From positions 401,901 through 465,900 of the forward strand of contig NZ_JARYGY010000002.1 of assembly GCF_029906345.1 (NCBI RefSeq): a stretch of DNA of 64,000 nt, given 5' to 3'. A program made the translations under genes and the position numbers. The notes under the pieces were generated by a model. It did not search any database. It was not told the origin of the DNA and saw nothing but the letters and a program-made list of their open reading frames with translations. This document shows positions 36,709 through 46,141 of the stretch, one piece after another. Source of the stretch: Aquimarina mycalae (GTDB lineage Bacteria > Bacteroidota > Bacteroidia > Flavobacteriales > Flavobacteriaceae). How positions within the stretch are numbered: position 1 is the stretch's first letter; every line of letters starts with the position of its first letter.

Positions 36709-37089
36709 ATGCCATCACAAATTGTTTTACACCAACCAGAGTCAGAAAAAATTATTCGTTATTCTTTGAACAACTCCATTCCTGTAGCGGAAGAACTATT
36801 TCAAAAACTCACTGAAAAAGGATATAACTTTCTCAGAAATCATAGAATCAATAATTATTCTTTTGATTTTTATTGTCCTTCTCTAAAGATTGCGATCGAA
36901 ATAGACGGATATGCACATGAGTTTTCTGATGTACACAATCAAGATGCTCCCAAAAAGTTACATATTCATTCCTTAGGAATTACTGTATTACGCTTTACTG
37001 ATCATCAGATTTTAGTCGACATAGAAGAAGTGTTCAGAGCTTTAAAACACCAGATTAAACTTTCTACTAAAAGTATTTATGTCGTTTGA
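36709..37089 (+). CDS. DUF559 endonuclease-domain protein
   Basis: A 126-residue protein of the DUF559/Vsr-like fold. NYSFDFYCPSLKIAIEIDG gives the PD-(D/E)XK layout, with Asp53 followed by Glu64-x-Asp66. HSLGITVLRFTDHQIL continues the fold. This implies a small DNA endonuclease, although many DUF559 proteins are untested. It overlaps the radical-SAM gene by 11 bases and is first in a three-gene operon controlled from the LexA-like promoter region. Confidence 0.82.
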   Translation: MPSQIVLHQPESEKIIRYSLNNSIPVAEELFQKLTEKGYNFLRNHRINNYSFDFYCPSLKIAIEIDGYAHEFSDVHNQDAPKKLHIHSLGITVLRFTDHQILVDIEEVFRALKHQIKLSTKSIYVV

Positions 37090-38341
37090 TAGAATTCAAG
37101 AAAAGCTTTCTATTCTAGCAGATGCAGCAAAATATGATGTTTCTTGTGCCAGTAGTGGTGGCAAAAGGAGCAATATCAATAAAGTATTAGGTAATAACAC
37201 AGGAATGGGTATTTGTCATAGCTACACAGAAGATGGTCGCTGTGTTTCTTTATTAAAGATTTTACTCACTAATCATTGCATTTTTGACTGTGCTTATTGT
37301 GTTACCAGAAAAAGTAATGACATAAAAAGAGCTGCCTTTAAAATTCAAGAGGTCGTTGATCTTACTATAAATTTTTATAGAAGAAATTACATTGAAGGAT
37401 TGTTTCTAAGTTCTGGTATTTTTAAAAATGCTGATTATACTATGGAAAGATTGGTATCAGTTGCAAAAAAACTCCGATTAGAAGAAAATTTTAATGGTTA
37501 TATTCATTTAAAATCTATTCCAGGAGCTAGTGATGAACTCATGCGAGCGGCTGGATTGTATGCAGATCGTCTAAGTGTAAATATTGAAATCCCTACCATA
37601 TCTGGACTTAAACTTTTAGCACCAGATAAAAAGCACGAAGACTTTGTTAAACCAATGGAGAAAGTAAAAAATGAAATCATTCAATATAATGCAGAACGAA
37701 AAACAATAAAGAACACTCCTAGATACGCTCCCGCTGGACAGAGCACTCAAATGATCATTGGAGCAGCTGGAGAGAGTGATAGAGATATCATGTACTCTGC
37801 TGCACATTATTACAAAAAATTTAATATGCGTAGGGTTTATTATTCTGGCTATATTCCTGTTACGACGGATAATCGACTCCCCTCATTAGAAACCCAAGTG
37901 CCTGTTCTAAGAGAAAATCGTTTGTATCAAACAGATTGGTTATTGCGATTTTATGGTTTTTCTATTAACGAATTATTAAACACCCAACACCAAAACCTAG
38001 ATCTTGATATTGATCCTAAATTAAGTTGGGCGCTCAGAAATTTGGACTTTTTCCCAATTGATATTAATAAAGCAGATAAACACATGATTGCCAGAGTTCC
38101 AGGAATTGGTATGCAATCTGTTTACAAAATACTACAAGCAAGAAGGTATAGAAAACTTAATTGGTCACACCTTAAAGCAATTGGTATTGCATATAATAGA
38201 GCTCAATATTTTATTATTTGTAATTCCACAAATTCTCATCTTAAAGAACTTACATCATTGGATCTAAAAAACAAGATCCTAAAAACTTCCAGAAGTAAAC
38301 ATCAAAAATATTTTACAAATCAACTGAGTCTTTTCTCGTAA
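37079..38341 (+). CDS. Putative DNA modification/repair radical SAM protein (TIGR03916 type)
   Basis: A 420-residue radical-SAM protein. The iron-sulfur motif is CIFDCAYC (Cys67, Cys71, Cys74), slightly different from the classic CxxxCxxC context but with the same spacing. The C-terminal region carries a helix-hairpin-helix DNA-binding segment (IDINKADKHMIARVPGIG). This is the layout of the TIGR03916 family, which occurs with a TIGR03915 partner and is suspected of DNA lesion repair. Chemistry and substrate are unknown. It lies in an overlapping operon with a DUF559 nuclease. Confidence 0.88.
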   Translation: MSFDRIQEKLSILADAAKYDVSCASSGGKRSNINKVLGNNTGMGICHSYTEDGRCVSLLKILLTNHCIFDCAYCVTRKSNDIKRAAFKIQEVVDLTINFYRRNYIEGLFLSSGIFKNADYTMERLVSVAKKLRLEENFNGYIHLKSIPGASDELMRAAGLYADRLSVNIEIPTISGLKLLAPDKKHEDFVKPMEKVKNEIIQYNAERKTIKNTPRYAPAGQSTQMIIGAAGESDRDIMYSAAHYYKKFNMRRVYYSGYIPVTTDNRLPSLETQVPVLRENRLYQTDWLLRFYGFSINELLNTQHQNLDLDIDPKLSWALRNLDFFPIDINKADKHMIARVPGIGMQSVYKILQARRYRKLNWSHLKAIGIAYNRAQYFIICNSTNSHLKELTSLDLKNKILKTSRSKHQKYFTNQLSLFS

Positions 38342-38353
38342 ATCATAAAAAGC

Positions 38354-39127
38354 ATGAATCCGCAAACTATTTTGTTATATGATGGAAGTTTTGATGGTTT
38401 TTTATGTTGCGTTTTTATGGTATATGATCAAAAAATCGCTTCTCCGATTATTAGAAAGGAATCAGAGACCAATAATCAACTATTTACCATTACAGAAACT
38501 ATTATTACAGAGGTAACAAAATCAAATAGAGTGTGGAATGGATTAAAACACAAAATACGTTTCTCAGAGCAAAAAATACTATTTAGTGCATTTTTAAGCG
38601 AGATCAAGGGAGTTGAAAACACTTTACTCTCATACATTAAAAATATTTTTAATAATCAAAACCCTACTACAATAGATTATAGTAATAAAGATATTCTTAA
38701 AATAAGTCAAGTTGCAAAAATGGTTACCAGAGAGAAACATAGAATGGAAGCTTTCGTTCGTTTTAAATTAACTAAAGACAATATCTATATAGCTACAGTA
38801 GAACCAGATTTTAATGTTTTACCATTGATCATTCATCATTTTAAAGATCGTTATGCTGATCAAAAATGGTTAATTTATGATATAAAACGAGATTATGGCA
38901 TCTATTACGATCTAAATACCGTAGAAATAACAACGGTAGACTTTTTTTCGAAACTAAACACCTCTATAAATAACAATAGTCTTAAAGATAACGAACTTGA
39001 TTATCAAAATTTATGGAACACCTATTTTACACATATAAACATCAAATCAAGAAAAAACACAAAGCTTCATTTACAACATCTACCAAAGAGATATTGGAAA
39101 TACTTAATAGAAAAAAACAATATATAA
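38354..39127 (+). CDS. TIGR03915-type putative DNA repair protein (DUF4130)
   Basis: A 257-residue protein beginning ILLYDGSFDGFLCCVF, the typical start of the TIGR03915/DUF4130 family, with VTREKHRMEAFVRF and the closing KRYWKYLIEK-type segment. The family is the constant companion of the preceding radical-SAM protein. Some related proteins are fused to uracil-DNA-glycosylase-like domains. It starts 12 bases after the radical-SAM gene. A role in base-damage repair is inferred from this pairing. Confidence 0.87.
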   Translation: MNPQTILLYDGSFDGFLCCVFMVYDQKIASPIIRKESETNNQLFTITETIITEVTKSNRVWNGLKHKIRFSEQKILFSAFLSEIKGVENTLLSYIKNIFNNQNPTTIDYSNKDILKISQVAKMVTREKHRMEAFVRFKLTKDNIYIATVEPDFNVLPLIIHHFKDRYADQKWLIYDIKRDYGIYYDLNTVEITTVDFFSKLNTSINNNSLKDNELDYQNLWNTYFTHINIKSRKNTKLHLQHLPKRYWKYLIEKNNI

Positions 39128-39137
39128 AATAAAATGT

Positions 39138-39145
39138 TAAATTTG
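39138..39145 (+). promoter_or_regulatory. Candidate -7 element for the LEA-like lipoprotein gene
   Basis: TAAATTTG matches TAnnTTTG, 35 bases upstream of the start at 39181. No clear -33. Confidence 0.35.
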
Positions 39146-39180
39146 ACGTTGAATAACCCAATTAACTATATCTATCAATT

Positions 39181-39513
39181 ATGAAAAGATTATTTTTAGG
39201 AGCAATCGCTCTAACGTTAGCAGTTTCAGTTACCTCTTGTAGAGATACAAAAAAAGCAGAAGATGCTGCTAATGAAGCTGTGGAAGAAGTACAAGAAGCA
39301 GCTGAAGAAGCAAAAGAAGCTGCCACTGAAGCTGTAGAAGAAGTAAAAGAAGCTGCTGGTGAAGTAGTTGATTCTGTAAAAGCTGCTGCTGGTGATGCAG
39401 TAGACGGAGCGGTAGATGCTGCAAAAGAAGCTGCTGGAGATGCAGTTGATGCTGCAAAAGATGCTGTAAAAGAAGGAGCTGATAAAGCTACTGATGCATT
39501 GAAAAAGCAATAA
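39181..39513 (+). CDS. Ala/Glu/Lys-rich LEA-like lipoprotein
   Basis: A 110-residue protein with a lipoprotein signal (SVTSC, Cys20). The rest is almost pure A, E, K, D and V in short near-repeats (such as EAVEEVKEAAGE and DAAKEAAGDAVDAAKDAV), giving an 11-residue-like amphipathic helix pattern. This resembles late-embryogenesis-abundant (group 3) and apolipoprotein-like proteins, which protect membranes or proteins during stress. It could also be a simple surface helix. It has a terminator. Confidence 0.75.
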   Translation: MKRLFLGAIALTLAVSVTSCRDTKKAEDAANEAVEEVQEAAEEAKEAATEAVEEVKEAAGEVVDSVKAAAGDAVDGAVDAAKEAAGDAVDAAKDAVKEGADKATDALKKQ

Positions 39514-39538
39514 TATATACAGGTATATATTTTTTAAA

Positions 39539-39565
39539 AACCATCCCATAGATCTTGGGATGGTT
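39539..39565 (+). terminator. Terminator after the LEA-like gene
   Basis: AACCATCCCA and TGGGATGGTT form a 10-bp stem with a 7-base loop, followed by TTTTT. Confidence 0.88.
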
Positions 39566-39577
39566 TTTTATTTGACA

Positions 39578-40153
39578 TTATTCTAACCAAGTAACCTTAT
39601 TTTCTATTGGTATTCGCTTTGAAGTTAAACTCTCATCTTTATCATAATTCCCTAAGTAGAAAAGCCCCAAGCATCGCTCTCCTTCATTCAATTCCAAAAA
39701 TTCACCCATATAATCAATCAATTTAGGACTACTCCAATAACAACCTACATTATTCGCCGAACAGGTAAGCCACATATTTTGAACAGCCATTGCAGTAGCT
39801 GCTATTTCTTCCCATTCTGGAACACTTTCTTTTGAGTCTCGTTGCATGCATATGATAATTATAGCATTCGCAGCCTCACATTTATTTTTAATCTTTTTAT
39901 GTTTAAAAGGAGAAAAAGCTTCATCTGATGTAATATCAGTATAGGTGTTCGATAAAAAATCTCCTAATCGACTCTTAGCATCTCCTTGAATGACTTTAAA
40001 ACGCCAAGGCTCTGTTAATCTATGCGTAGGAGCCCAATTTGCGTTTTCTAACAAAACGTTAATAAATGATTTAGAAATAGGTTTATCATTATATTGTGCT
40101 GGATAAATAGCTCTTCGATCTCTTATAATTTGATTTAAATATTCGGTATCCAT
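39578..40153 (-). CDS. Nitroreductase-family protein
   Basis: A 191-residue FMN oxidoreductase of the NfsA/NfsB/YdjA group. RDRRAIYPAQY at the N-terminus and ANWAPTHRLTEPWRFKV are the FMN-binding segments; the AATAMAVQNMWL and GCYWSSP regions complete the fold. The length suits the small YdjA-type branch. I use the ATG at 40153 rather than an upstream in-frame start 19 codons earlier, whose residues are hydrophobic and atypical. Substrate unknown. Confidence 0.87.
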   Translation of the reverse strand: MDTEYLNQIIRDRRAIYPAQYNDKPISKSFINVLLENANWAPTHRLTEPWRFKVIQGDAKSRLGDFLSNTYTDITSDEAFSPFKHKKIKNKCEAANAIIIICMQRDSKESVPEWEEIAATAMAVQNMWLTCSANNVGCYWSSPKLIDYMGEFLELNEGERCLGLFYLGNYDKDESLTSKRIPIENKVTWLE

Positions 40154-40222
40154 ATAATTTACTTTTAATGTAAAGTTATTATTAAAAATTAGACTAATAA
40201 AAAATAACATTCAACTTACACT

Positions 40223-40927
40223 TTGAACTTTCACACTCGTATTCATACTCCAGAACAATTAGATAATTTATCCTTATCTGGTAATGAATTACAAAAGACA
40301 TTATTGAGTTTAAAATTAATCAACTTTCTTTTCGGGAATCATAGACAGCTAACTAAAAGTGTCTTAGAGTTCTGCTCAACGCATCCTACCAAGGAGACTT
40401 TCCATATTGTAGATCTAGGTTGTGGTGGCGGAGATAGTATTCATCAAATTTCAAAAAAATTACAACAAAAAAATATTCGAGCATCTTTTACAGGAATTGA
40501 CGGTAACCCAGAAAGTATTGCATATGCAAAATCTCAATATAGCAAAGAGAATATTATAAAGTTTGAAGTAAAAGATATCATGGACATCAACTTCGAAATT
40601 CCAGATTGTGATTTAATTATCAGTAGTCACTTTATCTATCATTTTGAAGATAAGGCATTGATACAATTCATAAACAATATCAAAAGTAAAAAAACGAAAC
40701 ATATTATTTTCAGTGAATTATATCGTAGCAAAATAGCTTATGTTTTATTTAAATTTTCTAGTTTTATTTTGCCAATTTCCGCAATAGCAAAAAAGGATGG
40801 TTTATTGGCAATAAAAAGAGCATTCACCATTAGAGAATTAAGAAGTATTTTTAATAACAGTGATGTAAAAAACTTCAGAATCTATAAAAAAATATGGTTT
40901 AGAACCATCGTAAAAATTGATTTATAA
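40223..40927 (+). CDS. Class I SAM-dependent methyltransferase
   Basis: A 234-residue methyltransferase. VDLGCGGGDSIHQIS is the SAM motif I, FTGIDGNPESIAYA is motif II, and DLIISSHFIYHFED is motif IV. The N-terminus uses a TTG at 40223, as no earlier ATG is in frame. The C-terminal part has a hydrophobic stretch (IAYVLFKFSSFILPISAI), possibly for membrane contact or a lipid-like substrate. It is followed after 2 bases by a small membrane protein, so it is probably part of an operon. Substrate unknown. Confidence 0.82.
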   Translation: MNFHTRIHTPEQLDNLSLSGNELQKTLLSLKLINFLFGNHRQLTKSVLEFCSTHPTKETFHIVDLGCGGGDSIHQISKKLQQKNIRASFTGIDGNPESIAYAKSQYSKENIIKFEVKDIMDINFEIPDCDLIISSHFIYHFEDKALIQFINNIKSKKTKHIIFSELYRSKIAYVLFKFSSFILPISAIAKKDGLLAIKRAFTIRELRSIFNNSDVKNFRIYKKIWFRTIVKIDL

Positions 40928-40929
40928 TT

Positions 40930-41382
40930 ATGAAAGAAATCCTACTCCAAAATGCAAGGAAATTAAAACAAACTTCCAGAACATTGCTAATTACTTATGT
41001 TATTGTATATTTTTTATGGGGATTAGGAATGAACGAATTTGGAGCAACTATGGAAATTGCTCGCTTTGAAAACTGGTGGCAGGTGATTTCCTGCTACATT
41101 TTATATATGGTACCGATTTCAATACTTCTTAAAGAGTATAATTTTTTTAATCAGTATGCCTACGGATTAGTTGCTATGGGAATATTAGAGTTCTTGGGAT
41201 ATTGGTTGCAAACCTCCTATGTATATCCTAATAATATGCTTGATCAATTATTTAACCCTCAAAATTTCAGTTTAGGGATGGCGCTGTTTTTTGCTTTGTA
41301 CTTTCCTGCTGGAAATTGGTTGGTCAATAAGATTCATGGTCTAATTTTCAGGAGACAAAAGATAACGACATCGACTACCTAG
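40930..41382 (+). CDS. Small four-helix membrane protein of unknown function
   Basis: A 150-residue protein with four probable membrane helices (near 19-35, 50-67, 77-92 and 116-136). No family motif is recognised. It starts 2 bases after the methyltransferase, so the two probably function or are expressed together. The 3' end overlaps the convergent pentapeptide-repeat gene by 8 bases. Confidence 0.65.
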   Translation: MKEILLQNARKLKQTSRTLLITYVIVYFLWGLGMNEFGATMEIARFENWWQVISCYILYMVPISILLKEYNFFNQYAYGLVAMGILEFLGYWLQTSYVYPNNMLDQLFNPQNFSLGMALFFALYFPAGNWLVNKIHGLIFRRQKITTSTT

Positions 41383-42496
41383 GCACAATTACAAATTGTT
41401 GTTTTCCTTGTTTTTTAACCCTATAATTATCCTTAATAGCATTCGCTCCTTTTAGGTCTAGTGAATCTGCCACATATGATATCCAATCTTGTCTATGTAC
41501 AATTGCATTATCCAATACAACATCAGTCAAAACAGCATCTTCTAGCTTGGTTCCCCATAGCGTAGCCTCAGTCAAATCAGCTTCAGTAAGATCTGCTCCA
41601 TATAATTTGGCATTGGTCAAATCTACACTTAACAACTCTGAGTTTCTAAGATTAGCATTTGTTAAATTCGCCCTTACCAATACTGCATCAGAGAGGTTAA
41701 TTTGTTCCATATTTGCCTCTGTTAATTCGCTTCGTTCTAAATTAGCTGCTGGGAGATTAACTTCAGATAAGTTAGAATGGCTTAAATTAATATACTTCAT
41801 ATTCACTCCTCTTCCTAAATAGATATCCTTAAAAAAAGTATAGCTAAAATCCGATGCGTCTAGGATTTCTCGATAAGATTGATCCGCAAGATTACTTCGA
41901 ATCAAACTAAACAATAATTGTCCCTTTTCGGGGCTTATTTTCTTATCAATAAGCTCTCCATCTTCCTTATATTTATAGGGTTTCATCGCTCTTGATAAGC
42001 TAGCAATTCTTGCTTCTAAAACAGGGCTTATATTACGCTCACTTGATCCTTTATATTTCAATTCTTCGCTAAGATCAGAAAGTAAGTTATCCATAATAAA
42101 AACCAAAGAAGATCTTCTTTCAGCTTCAATTAATTCATTTTGGTTATCCACCAACCTATTCTGATTTATTACAAGTTTAGTTTGATATAACAGGATAATA
42201 GAAGGTATAAGTGTAACTAACAACCCGAATATTCCAATTCTTGTTATACGCCAGATAACATTAGAAGATACATCAGAAACTGTATCAACTGATACTGATT
42301 TAGTCTCTTTATATTCGGTAATTGCATTATTAATGCTTTTTTTAAGTCGTACTCCAAGTAGAGGAACACTTGACTTTTTAAGCAACCAAAATCCAATACT
42401 CTTCTTTTTTTCTTTTCTTTTTTTAATTTGATCTAATTGATCCTGAAGTTGTTGCTTTTCTTGCTCTAATTGTTCAATTCGCTCTTGTTCAGTCAC
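41375..42496 (-). CDS. Membrane-anchored coiled-coil pentapeptide-repeat protein
   Basis: A 373-residue protein. Residues ~2-30 form a charged coiled coil (EQERIEQLEQEKQQLQDQLD). One membrane helix lies at about 90-108. Residues ~230-335 contain pentapeptide repeats of the A(D/N)LxX type (ANLERSELTEANMEQINL, DLTEADLTEATLWG), which form a right-handed quadrilateral beta-helix. The start is GTG at 42496. The C-terminal tail is basic. Function unknown: such proteins may act as scaffolds at the membrane or as DNA mimics, but nothing here decides. Confidence 0.78.
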   Translation of the reverse strand: MTEQERIEQLEQEKQQLQDQLDQIKKRKEKKKSIGFWLLKKSSVPLLGVRLKKSINNAITEYKETKSVSVDTVSDVSSNVIWRITRIGIFGLLVTLIPSIILLYQTKLVINQNRLVDNQNELIEAERRSSLVFIMDNLLSDLSEELKYKGSSERNISPVLEARIASLSRAMKPYKYKEDGELIDKKISPEKGQLLFSLIRSNLADQSYREILDASDFSYTFFKDIYLGRGVNMKYINLSHSNLSEVNLPAANLERSELTEANMEQINLSDAVLVRANLTNANLRNSELLSVDLTNAKLYGADLTEADLTEATLWGTKLEDAVLTDVVLDNAIVHRQDWISYVADSLDLKGANAIKDNYRVKKQGKQQFVIVPR

Positions 42497-42564
42497 TTTA
42501 TAATAGATTTGGGATTTTCAATGTTCAATATATTAAAGTTATGTGACTAATACCAAATAAAAAA

Positions 42565-42592
42565 GAAAGCCTTTTTAATTAAAAAGGCTTTC
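42565..42592 (-). terminator. Terminator for the 76-residue protein gene
   Basis: A 28-base palindrome (GAAAGCCTTTTTAA and its reverse complement), followed on the minus strand by TTTTTTATTT. Confidence 0.88.
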
Positions 42593-42631
42593 CAAATCTA
42601 ACATAATAAAATATAGTCCAAAAACTATCCC

Positions 42632-42862
42632 TTACTTCATATATTTAGATATATCATTAGAAATATCTTCTACAAGCGAAACTCGTTCTTCTTCTTCAAT
42701 CTGATTTATTACTTTGGCTAGCAGATGTACATAACTTGCTACATATTCTCTCTTTTTCTTATCATTTACATACTCCTTTCCTTCAATAACAATAAATACG
42801 ATGAGATTATGTATAATCCGTTTTAAATCCGAAATATGTAGTTTCTCTTCCATTGTATACAT
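42632..42862 (-). CDS. Small acidic/basic protein of unknown function
   Basis: A 76-residue protein, predicted helical and highly charged, without signal peptide or membrane helix. The start could also be the second ATG at 42853. A terminator follows it, so it is likely a real gene. I do not recognise the family. Confidence 0.6.
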   Translation of the reverse strand: MYTMEEKLHISDLKRIIHNLIVFIVIEGKEYVNDKKKREYVASYVHLLAKVINQIEEEERVSLVEDISNDISKYMK

Positions 42863-42948
42863 TTTTAAGCATGTAACTAAAATCTACAATGAATTTATAA
42901 TTCTAATTCCCTAATGATGAATATGATTGTTTATTAAAAAAACGATTT

Positions 42949-42972
42949 TCGATAAAAAGCAACTTTTATCGA
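42949..42972. repeat. Inverted repeat in the gap before the tRNAs
   Basis: TCGATAAAA and TTTTATCGA form a 9-bp perfect stem with a 6-base loop. It lies upstream of the 76-residue gene (minus strand), between it and the tRNA terminator. It could be an operator or weak terminator. Confidence 0.4.
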
Positions 42973-43057
42973 TTTTAGTATAAAAAAGAAGAATACTTCA
43001 AAAAAAGTTCTCGAATTTTAAATATAATAAGTTGTTAAGAAGAGTGTCAAAATAAAA

Positions 43058-43091
43058 AAAGCCTTCAAAATCAAAAGATTAAGAAGGCTTT
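43058..43091 (-). terminator. Terminator of the tRNA-Gly/tRNA-Leu transcript
   Basis: AAAGCCTTC and GAAGGCTTT form a 9-bp stem, followed on the minus strand by TTTTTATTTT. It lies just downstream of tRNA-Leu. Confidence 0.85.
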
Positions 43092-43094
43092 AAG

Positions 43095-43178
43095 TACTCG
43101 GGACGGGACTTGAACCCGTACGTCCTAATGGACATTGGATTTTAAGTCCAACGTGTCTACCAATTCCACCACCCGAGC
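43095..43178 (-). tRNA. tRNA-Leu(TAA)
   Basis: An 84-base tRNA on the minus strand. The acceptor stem is GCTCGGG against CCCGAGT, with A as discriminator and no encoded CCA. The T-arm GGTTCAAGTCC and the anticodon loop with TAA (ACTTAAAAT) are visible, and the long variable arm is typical of leucine tRNAs. Confidence 0.95.
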
Positions 43179-43195
43179 GTGGTATATTTTCTCAG

Positions 43196-43267
43196 AGCGA
43201 AAGACGGGATTTGAACCCGCGACCCTCACCTTGGCAAGGTGATGCTCTACCCCTGAGCTACTTTCGC
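43196..43267 (-). tRNA. tRNA-Gly(GCC)
   Basis: A 72-base tRNA on the minus strand. The acceptor stem is GCGAAAG against CTTTCGC with T as discriminator. The D-arm AGCTCAGGGGTAGAGC, the anticodon loop CTTGCCAAG with GCC, and the T-arm GGTTCAAATCC are all clear. No encoded CCA. It is 17 bases from tRNA-Leu and probably co-transcribed. Confidence 0.95.
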
Positions 43268-43363
43268 AGTTATTTTAAGAACTTCGCAATTCGTTATTGC
43301 GGATGCAAATTTAAAACATTTCTAGTAATACCAAAGTCTTTTCGCAAAAAAGAATAAAAAACT

Positions 43364-45991
43364 TTACACTTGAGATGCTTTCTTCCTGGTTAACATACGT
43401 TTAATCTCATTTAATTTCATCAAAGCCTCTACTGGAGTAAGCGTATCTATATCAATATTTACAATTTCGTCTTTGATTTCCTCCAATAATGGGTCATCCA
43501 GATTAAAGAAGCTTAATTGCAATTCATCTTCTTCTTGAATTCCTTTTATTTTATCAGTTAGTTCTTCACTGCTATGAGATTTTTCTAATTTCTTAAGCAT
43601 CTTATTAGCTCTATAAAGCACTTGTTGAGGCATTCCTGCCATTTTAGCCACATGAATTCCAAAACTGTGCTCACTACCTCCAGGAACTAGTTTTCTAAGA
43701 AAAAGCACATTATCCTTTAATTCTTTTACCGCTACGTTATAATTTTTAATCCTGTCAAAAGTTTCACACATTTCATTAAGTTCATGATAATGTGTTGCGA
43801 ACAATGTTTTTGGTTTTGCTGGATGTTCATGAAGAAATTCACTAATTGCCCAAGCAATCGAGATCCCATCATAAGTACTTGTACCTCGACCGATCTCGTC
43901 CAATAACACCAAACTTCTATCTGATATATTATTTAGAATATTTGCAGTTTCATTCATCTCTACCATAAATGTGGATTCTCCCATAGAAATATTATCACTT
44001 GCTCCTACTCTTGTAAATATTTTATCTACTACTCCAATTTTGGCTTCATCAGCAGGAACAAAACATCCCATTTGCGCTAATAAAACGATCAATGCTGTTT
44101 GTCTTAATATTGCAGATTTACCACTCATGTTAGGTCCTGTAATCATGATCATCTGCTGCGCCTCTTTATCCAAAGAAACATCATTAGCAATATATGATTC
44201 TCCAGGTGGGAGTTGTTTCTCGATTACTGGGTGACGACCATTTTTGATTTCAAGATTATAAGAATCATCAATCATAGGACGTGTATACTTATTTTCCTGA
44301 GCCAACTGAGCAAAAGAACCTAAACAATCTAATTGACCTATTAAAGTTGCATTTAACTGTACAGGTTTGATATATTCATGCATCCAAACAATCAAATCAC
44401 TAAATAACTGCTGTTCTAATATCAGTATTTTTTCTTCTGCACCAAGGATTTTGGCTTCATATTCTTTTAACTCCTCTGTGATATATCTTTCTGCATTTAC
44501 TAAAGTCTGTTTGCGAATCCAAGTTTCTGGTACTTTATCCTTATGTGTGTTTCGAACTTCTATATAATATCCAAAAACATTATTGGAAGCTATTTTTAAA
44601 GAAGTAATTCCAGTAGCCTCTGTTTCGCGTTCCAACATTTTATCCAAGTAATCTTTTCCAGAAAATGCAATTGATCTTAATTCATCGAGCTCATCCAAAT
44701 ACCCATCTGCAATGGTATTTCCTTTTAATATATTTACTGGAGCTTCTTCATTAATTGTTTCCTTGATCTTATTTCTTAATAACTCACAATCATGTAATGT
44801 ATCCCCAATAACTTTTAATGCTTCATTTTGGCTATTTGTGGCTTGAGCTTTTATAGGCACAATAGCCTCTAAAGAGTTTTTTAATTGAATTACTTCTCTT
44901 GGGCTTACTTTTCCTGTTGCTACTTTAGAAATTAAACGCTCTATATCTCCAATCTGTTTAATTTGATGTTGAATCTTTTGATGCAATATTTCATTGTCTA
45001 GAAAAAACTGCACCACTTCATGGCGTTTTTGGATACTTATAATATTCTTAAGGGGTAATGCCAACCAACGTTTTAAAGTTCTTCCTCCCATTGGAGAAAT
45101 CGTTTTATCAATAACATCGATAAGCGTTACTGCATTAGCTGCGTTTGGATTATACAATTCCAGATTACGAATCGTAAACCGATCCATCCATATATATTCA
45201 TCTTCAGCTATTCGCTGGATTGCAGTTATATGCTGTAATTTATTATGCTGTGTCTCTCCTAAATAATGTAGTATCACACCAGCCGCAATTACTCCTTCTT
45301 GTATATGATCTACTCCAAATCCTTTTAAAGAAGTGGTTTCGAAATGTGAATTTAATGTTTCGTTGGCATAATCAGTTTTAAATGTCCAATCTTCTAGAAA
45401 AAAAGTATGAAAATCACTTCCAAAATCATGATGAAAAGTTTGTTTCTTAGGTTTAGAAATTAACACTTCGCTTGGATTAAAGTTGCGCATTAACTTATCC
45501 ATATGTGCAACATCTCCTTGAGCCGTTAAGAATTCTCCTGTAGAAACATCCAAAAACGCTATTCCTAATTCCTTTTTACCATAGTGTACAGCACATAGGA
45601 AATTATTAGTCTTACTTTGTAAAACCTCATCATTCAAAGCAACTCCAGGAGTAACTAATTCTGTTACACCTCTTTTAACAATAGTCTTAGTTTGTTTTGG
45701 ATCTTCTAGCTGATCACAAATAGCCACTCGTTCACCTGCTTTTACGAGTTTTGGCAAATATGTATTTAAAGAATGATGAGGAAATCCAGCCAATGCCGTT
45801 TCCTGTTCTGTACCATTACCTCTTTTAGTCTGAACAATATTAAGGATCGCTGCAGCTTTAACCGCATCTTCTCCAAAAGTTTCATAAAAGTCCCCTACTC
45901 TAAACAAGAGCAATGCATCTGGATATTTAGCCTTTATCGCATTGTATTGCTTCATTAAAGGTGTTACTTTCTTTTCTTTTTTTGCTGCCAA
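43364..45991 (-). CDS. mutS: DNA mismatch repair ATPase MutS
   Basis: An 875-residue mismatch sensor of normal family length. [10 protein letters not shown] holds the Phe35-x-Glu37 mismatch-recognition motif. The ATPase domain carries [13 protein letters not shown] (Walker A), [27 protein letters not shown] (Walker B) and the FATHYHEL signature. The start is a TTG at 45991: the frame is closed by a TAA shortly upstream and no ATG or GTG is available. It would start mismatch repair with MutL, which is not in the window. Confidence 0.97.
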   Translation of the reverse strand: MAAKKEKKVTPLMKQYNAIKAKYPDALLLFRVGDFYETFGEDAVKAAAILNIVQTKRGNGTEQETALAGFPHHSLNTYLPKLVKAGERVAICDQLEDPKQTKTIVKRGVTELVTPGVALNDEVLQSKTNNFLCAVHYGKKELGIAFLDVSTGEFLTAQGDVAHMDKLMRNFNPSEVLISKPKKQTFHHDFGSDFHTFFLEDWTFKTDYANETLNSHFETTSLKGFGVDHIQEGVIAAGVILHYLGETQHNKLQHITAIQRIAEDEYIWMDRFTIRNLELYNPNAANAVTLIDVIDKTISPMGGRTLKRWLALPLKNIISIQKRHEVVQFFLDNEILHQKIQHQIKQIGDIERLISKVATGKVSPREVIQLKNSLEAIVPIKAQATNSQNEALKVIGDTLHDCELLRNKIKETINEEAPVNILKGNTIADGYLDELDELRSIAFSGKDYLDKMLERETEATGITSLKIASNNVFGYYIEVRNTHKDKVPETWIRKQTLVNAERYITEELKEYEAKILGAEEKILILEQQLFSDLIVWMHEYIKPVQLNATLIGQLDCLGSFAQLAQENKYTRPMIDDSYNLEIKNGRHPVIEKQLPPGESYIANDVSLDKEAQQMIMITGPNMSGKSAILRQTALIVLLAQMGCFVPADEAKIGVVDKIFTRVGASDNISMGESTFMVEMNETANILNNISDRSLVLLDEIGRGTSTYDGISIAWAISEFLHEHPAKPKTLFATHYHELNEMCETFDRIKNYNVAVKELKDNVLFLRKLVPGGSEHSFGIHVAKMAGMPQQVLYRANKMLKKLEKSHSSEELTDKIKGIQEEDELQLSFFNLDDPLLEEIKDEIVNIDIDTLTPVEALMKLNEIKRMLTRKKASQV

Positions 45992-46128
45992 AAGGATATA
46001 ATTTTATGAATGTGGCTAAAGTAGGTATTCTTCATTTTTTTTTGAAATGTTGCCAAAAGGAGTTATTCATTTTTATTCACAATCCTACTTCCTTAAAAGA
46101 ATGTATAAATCATATTATGAATAAATGA

Positions 46129-46136
46129 TATTTTTG
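46129..46136 (+). promoter_or_regulatory. Candidate -7 element for the SpoU-type gene
   Basis: TATTTTTG matches TAnnTTTG but lies only 5 bases before the annotated ATG (46142), so the transcript would be leaderless or would start at the second ATG at 46148. Confidence 0.4.
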
Positions 46137-46141
46137 CCATC

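Noticed and set aside
39226..39549. Minus-strand open frames (Ser/Cys/Phe-rich) opposite the LEA-like gene
   Set aside because: These are antisense shadows of a low-complexity Ala/Glu/Lys coding sequence.
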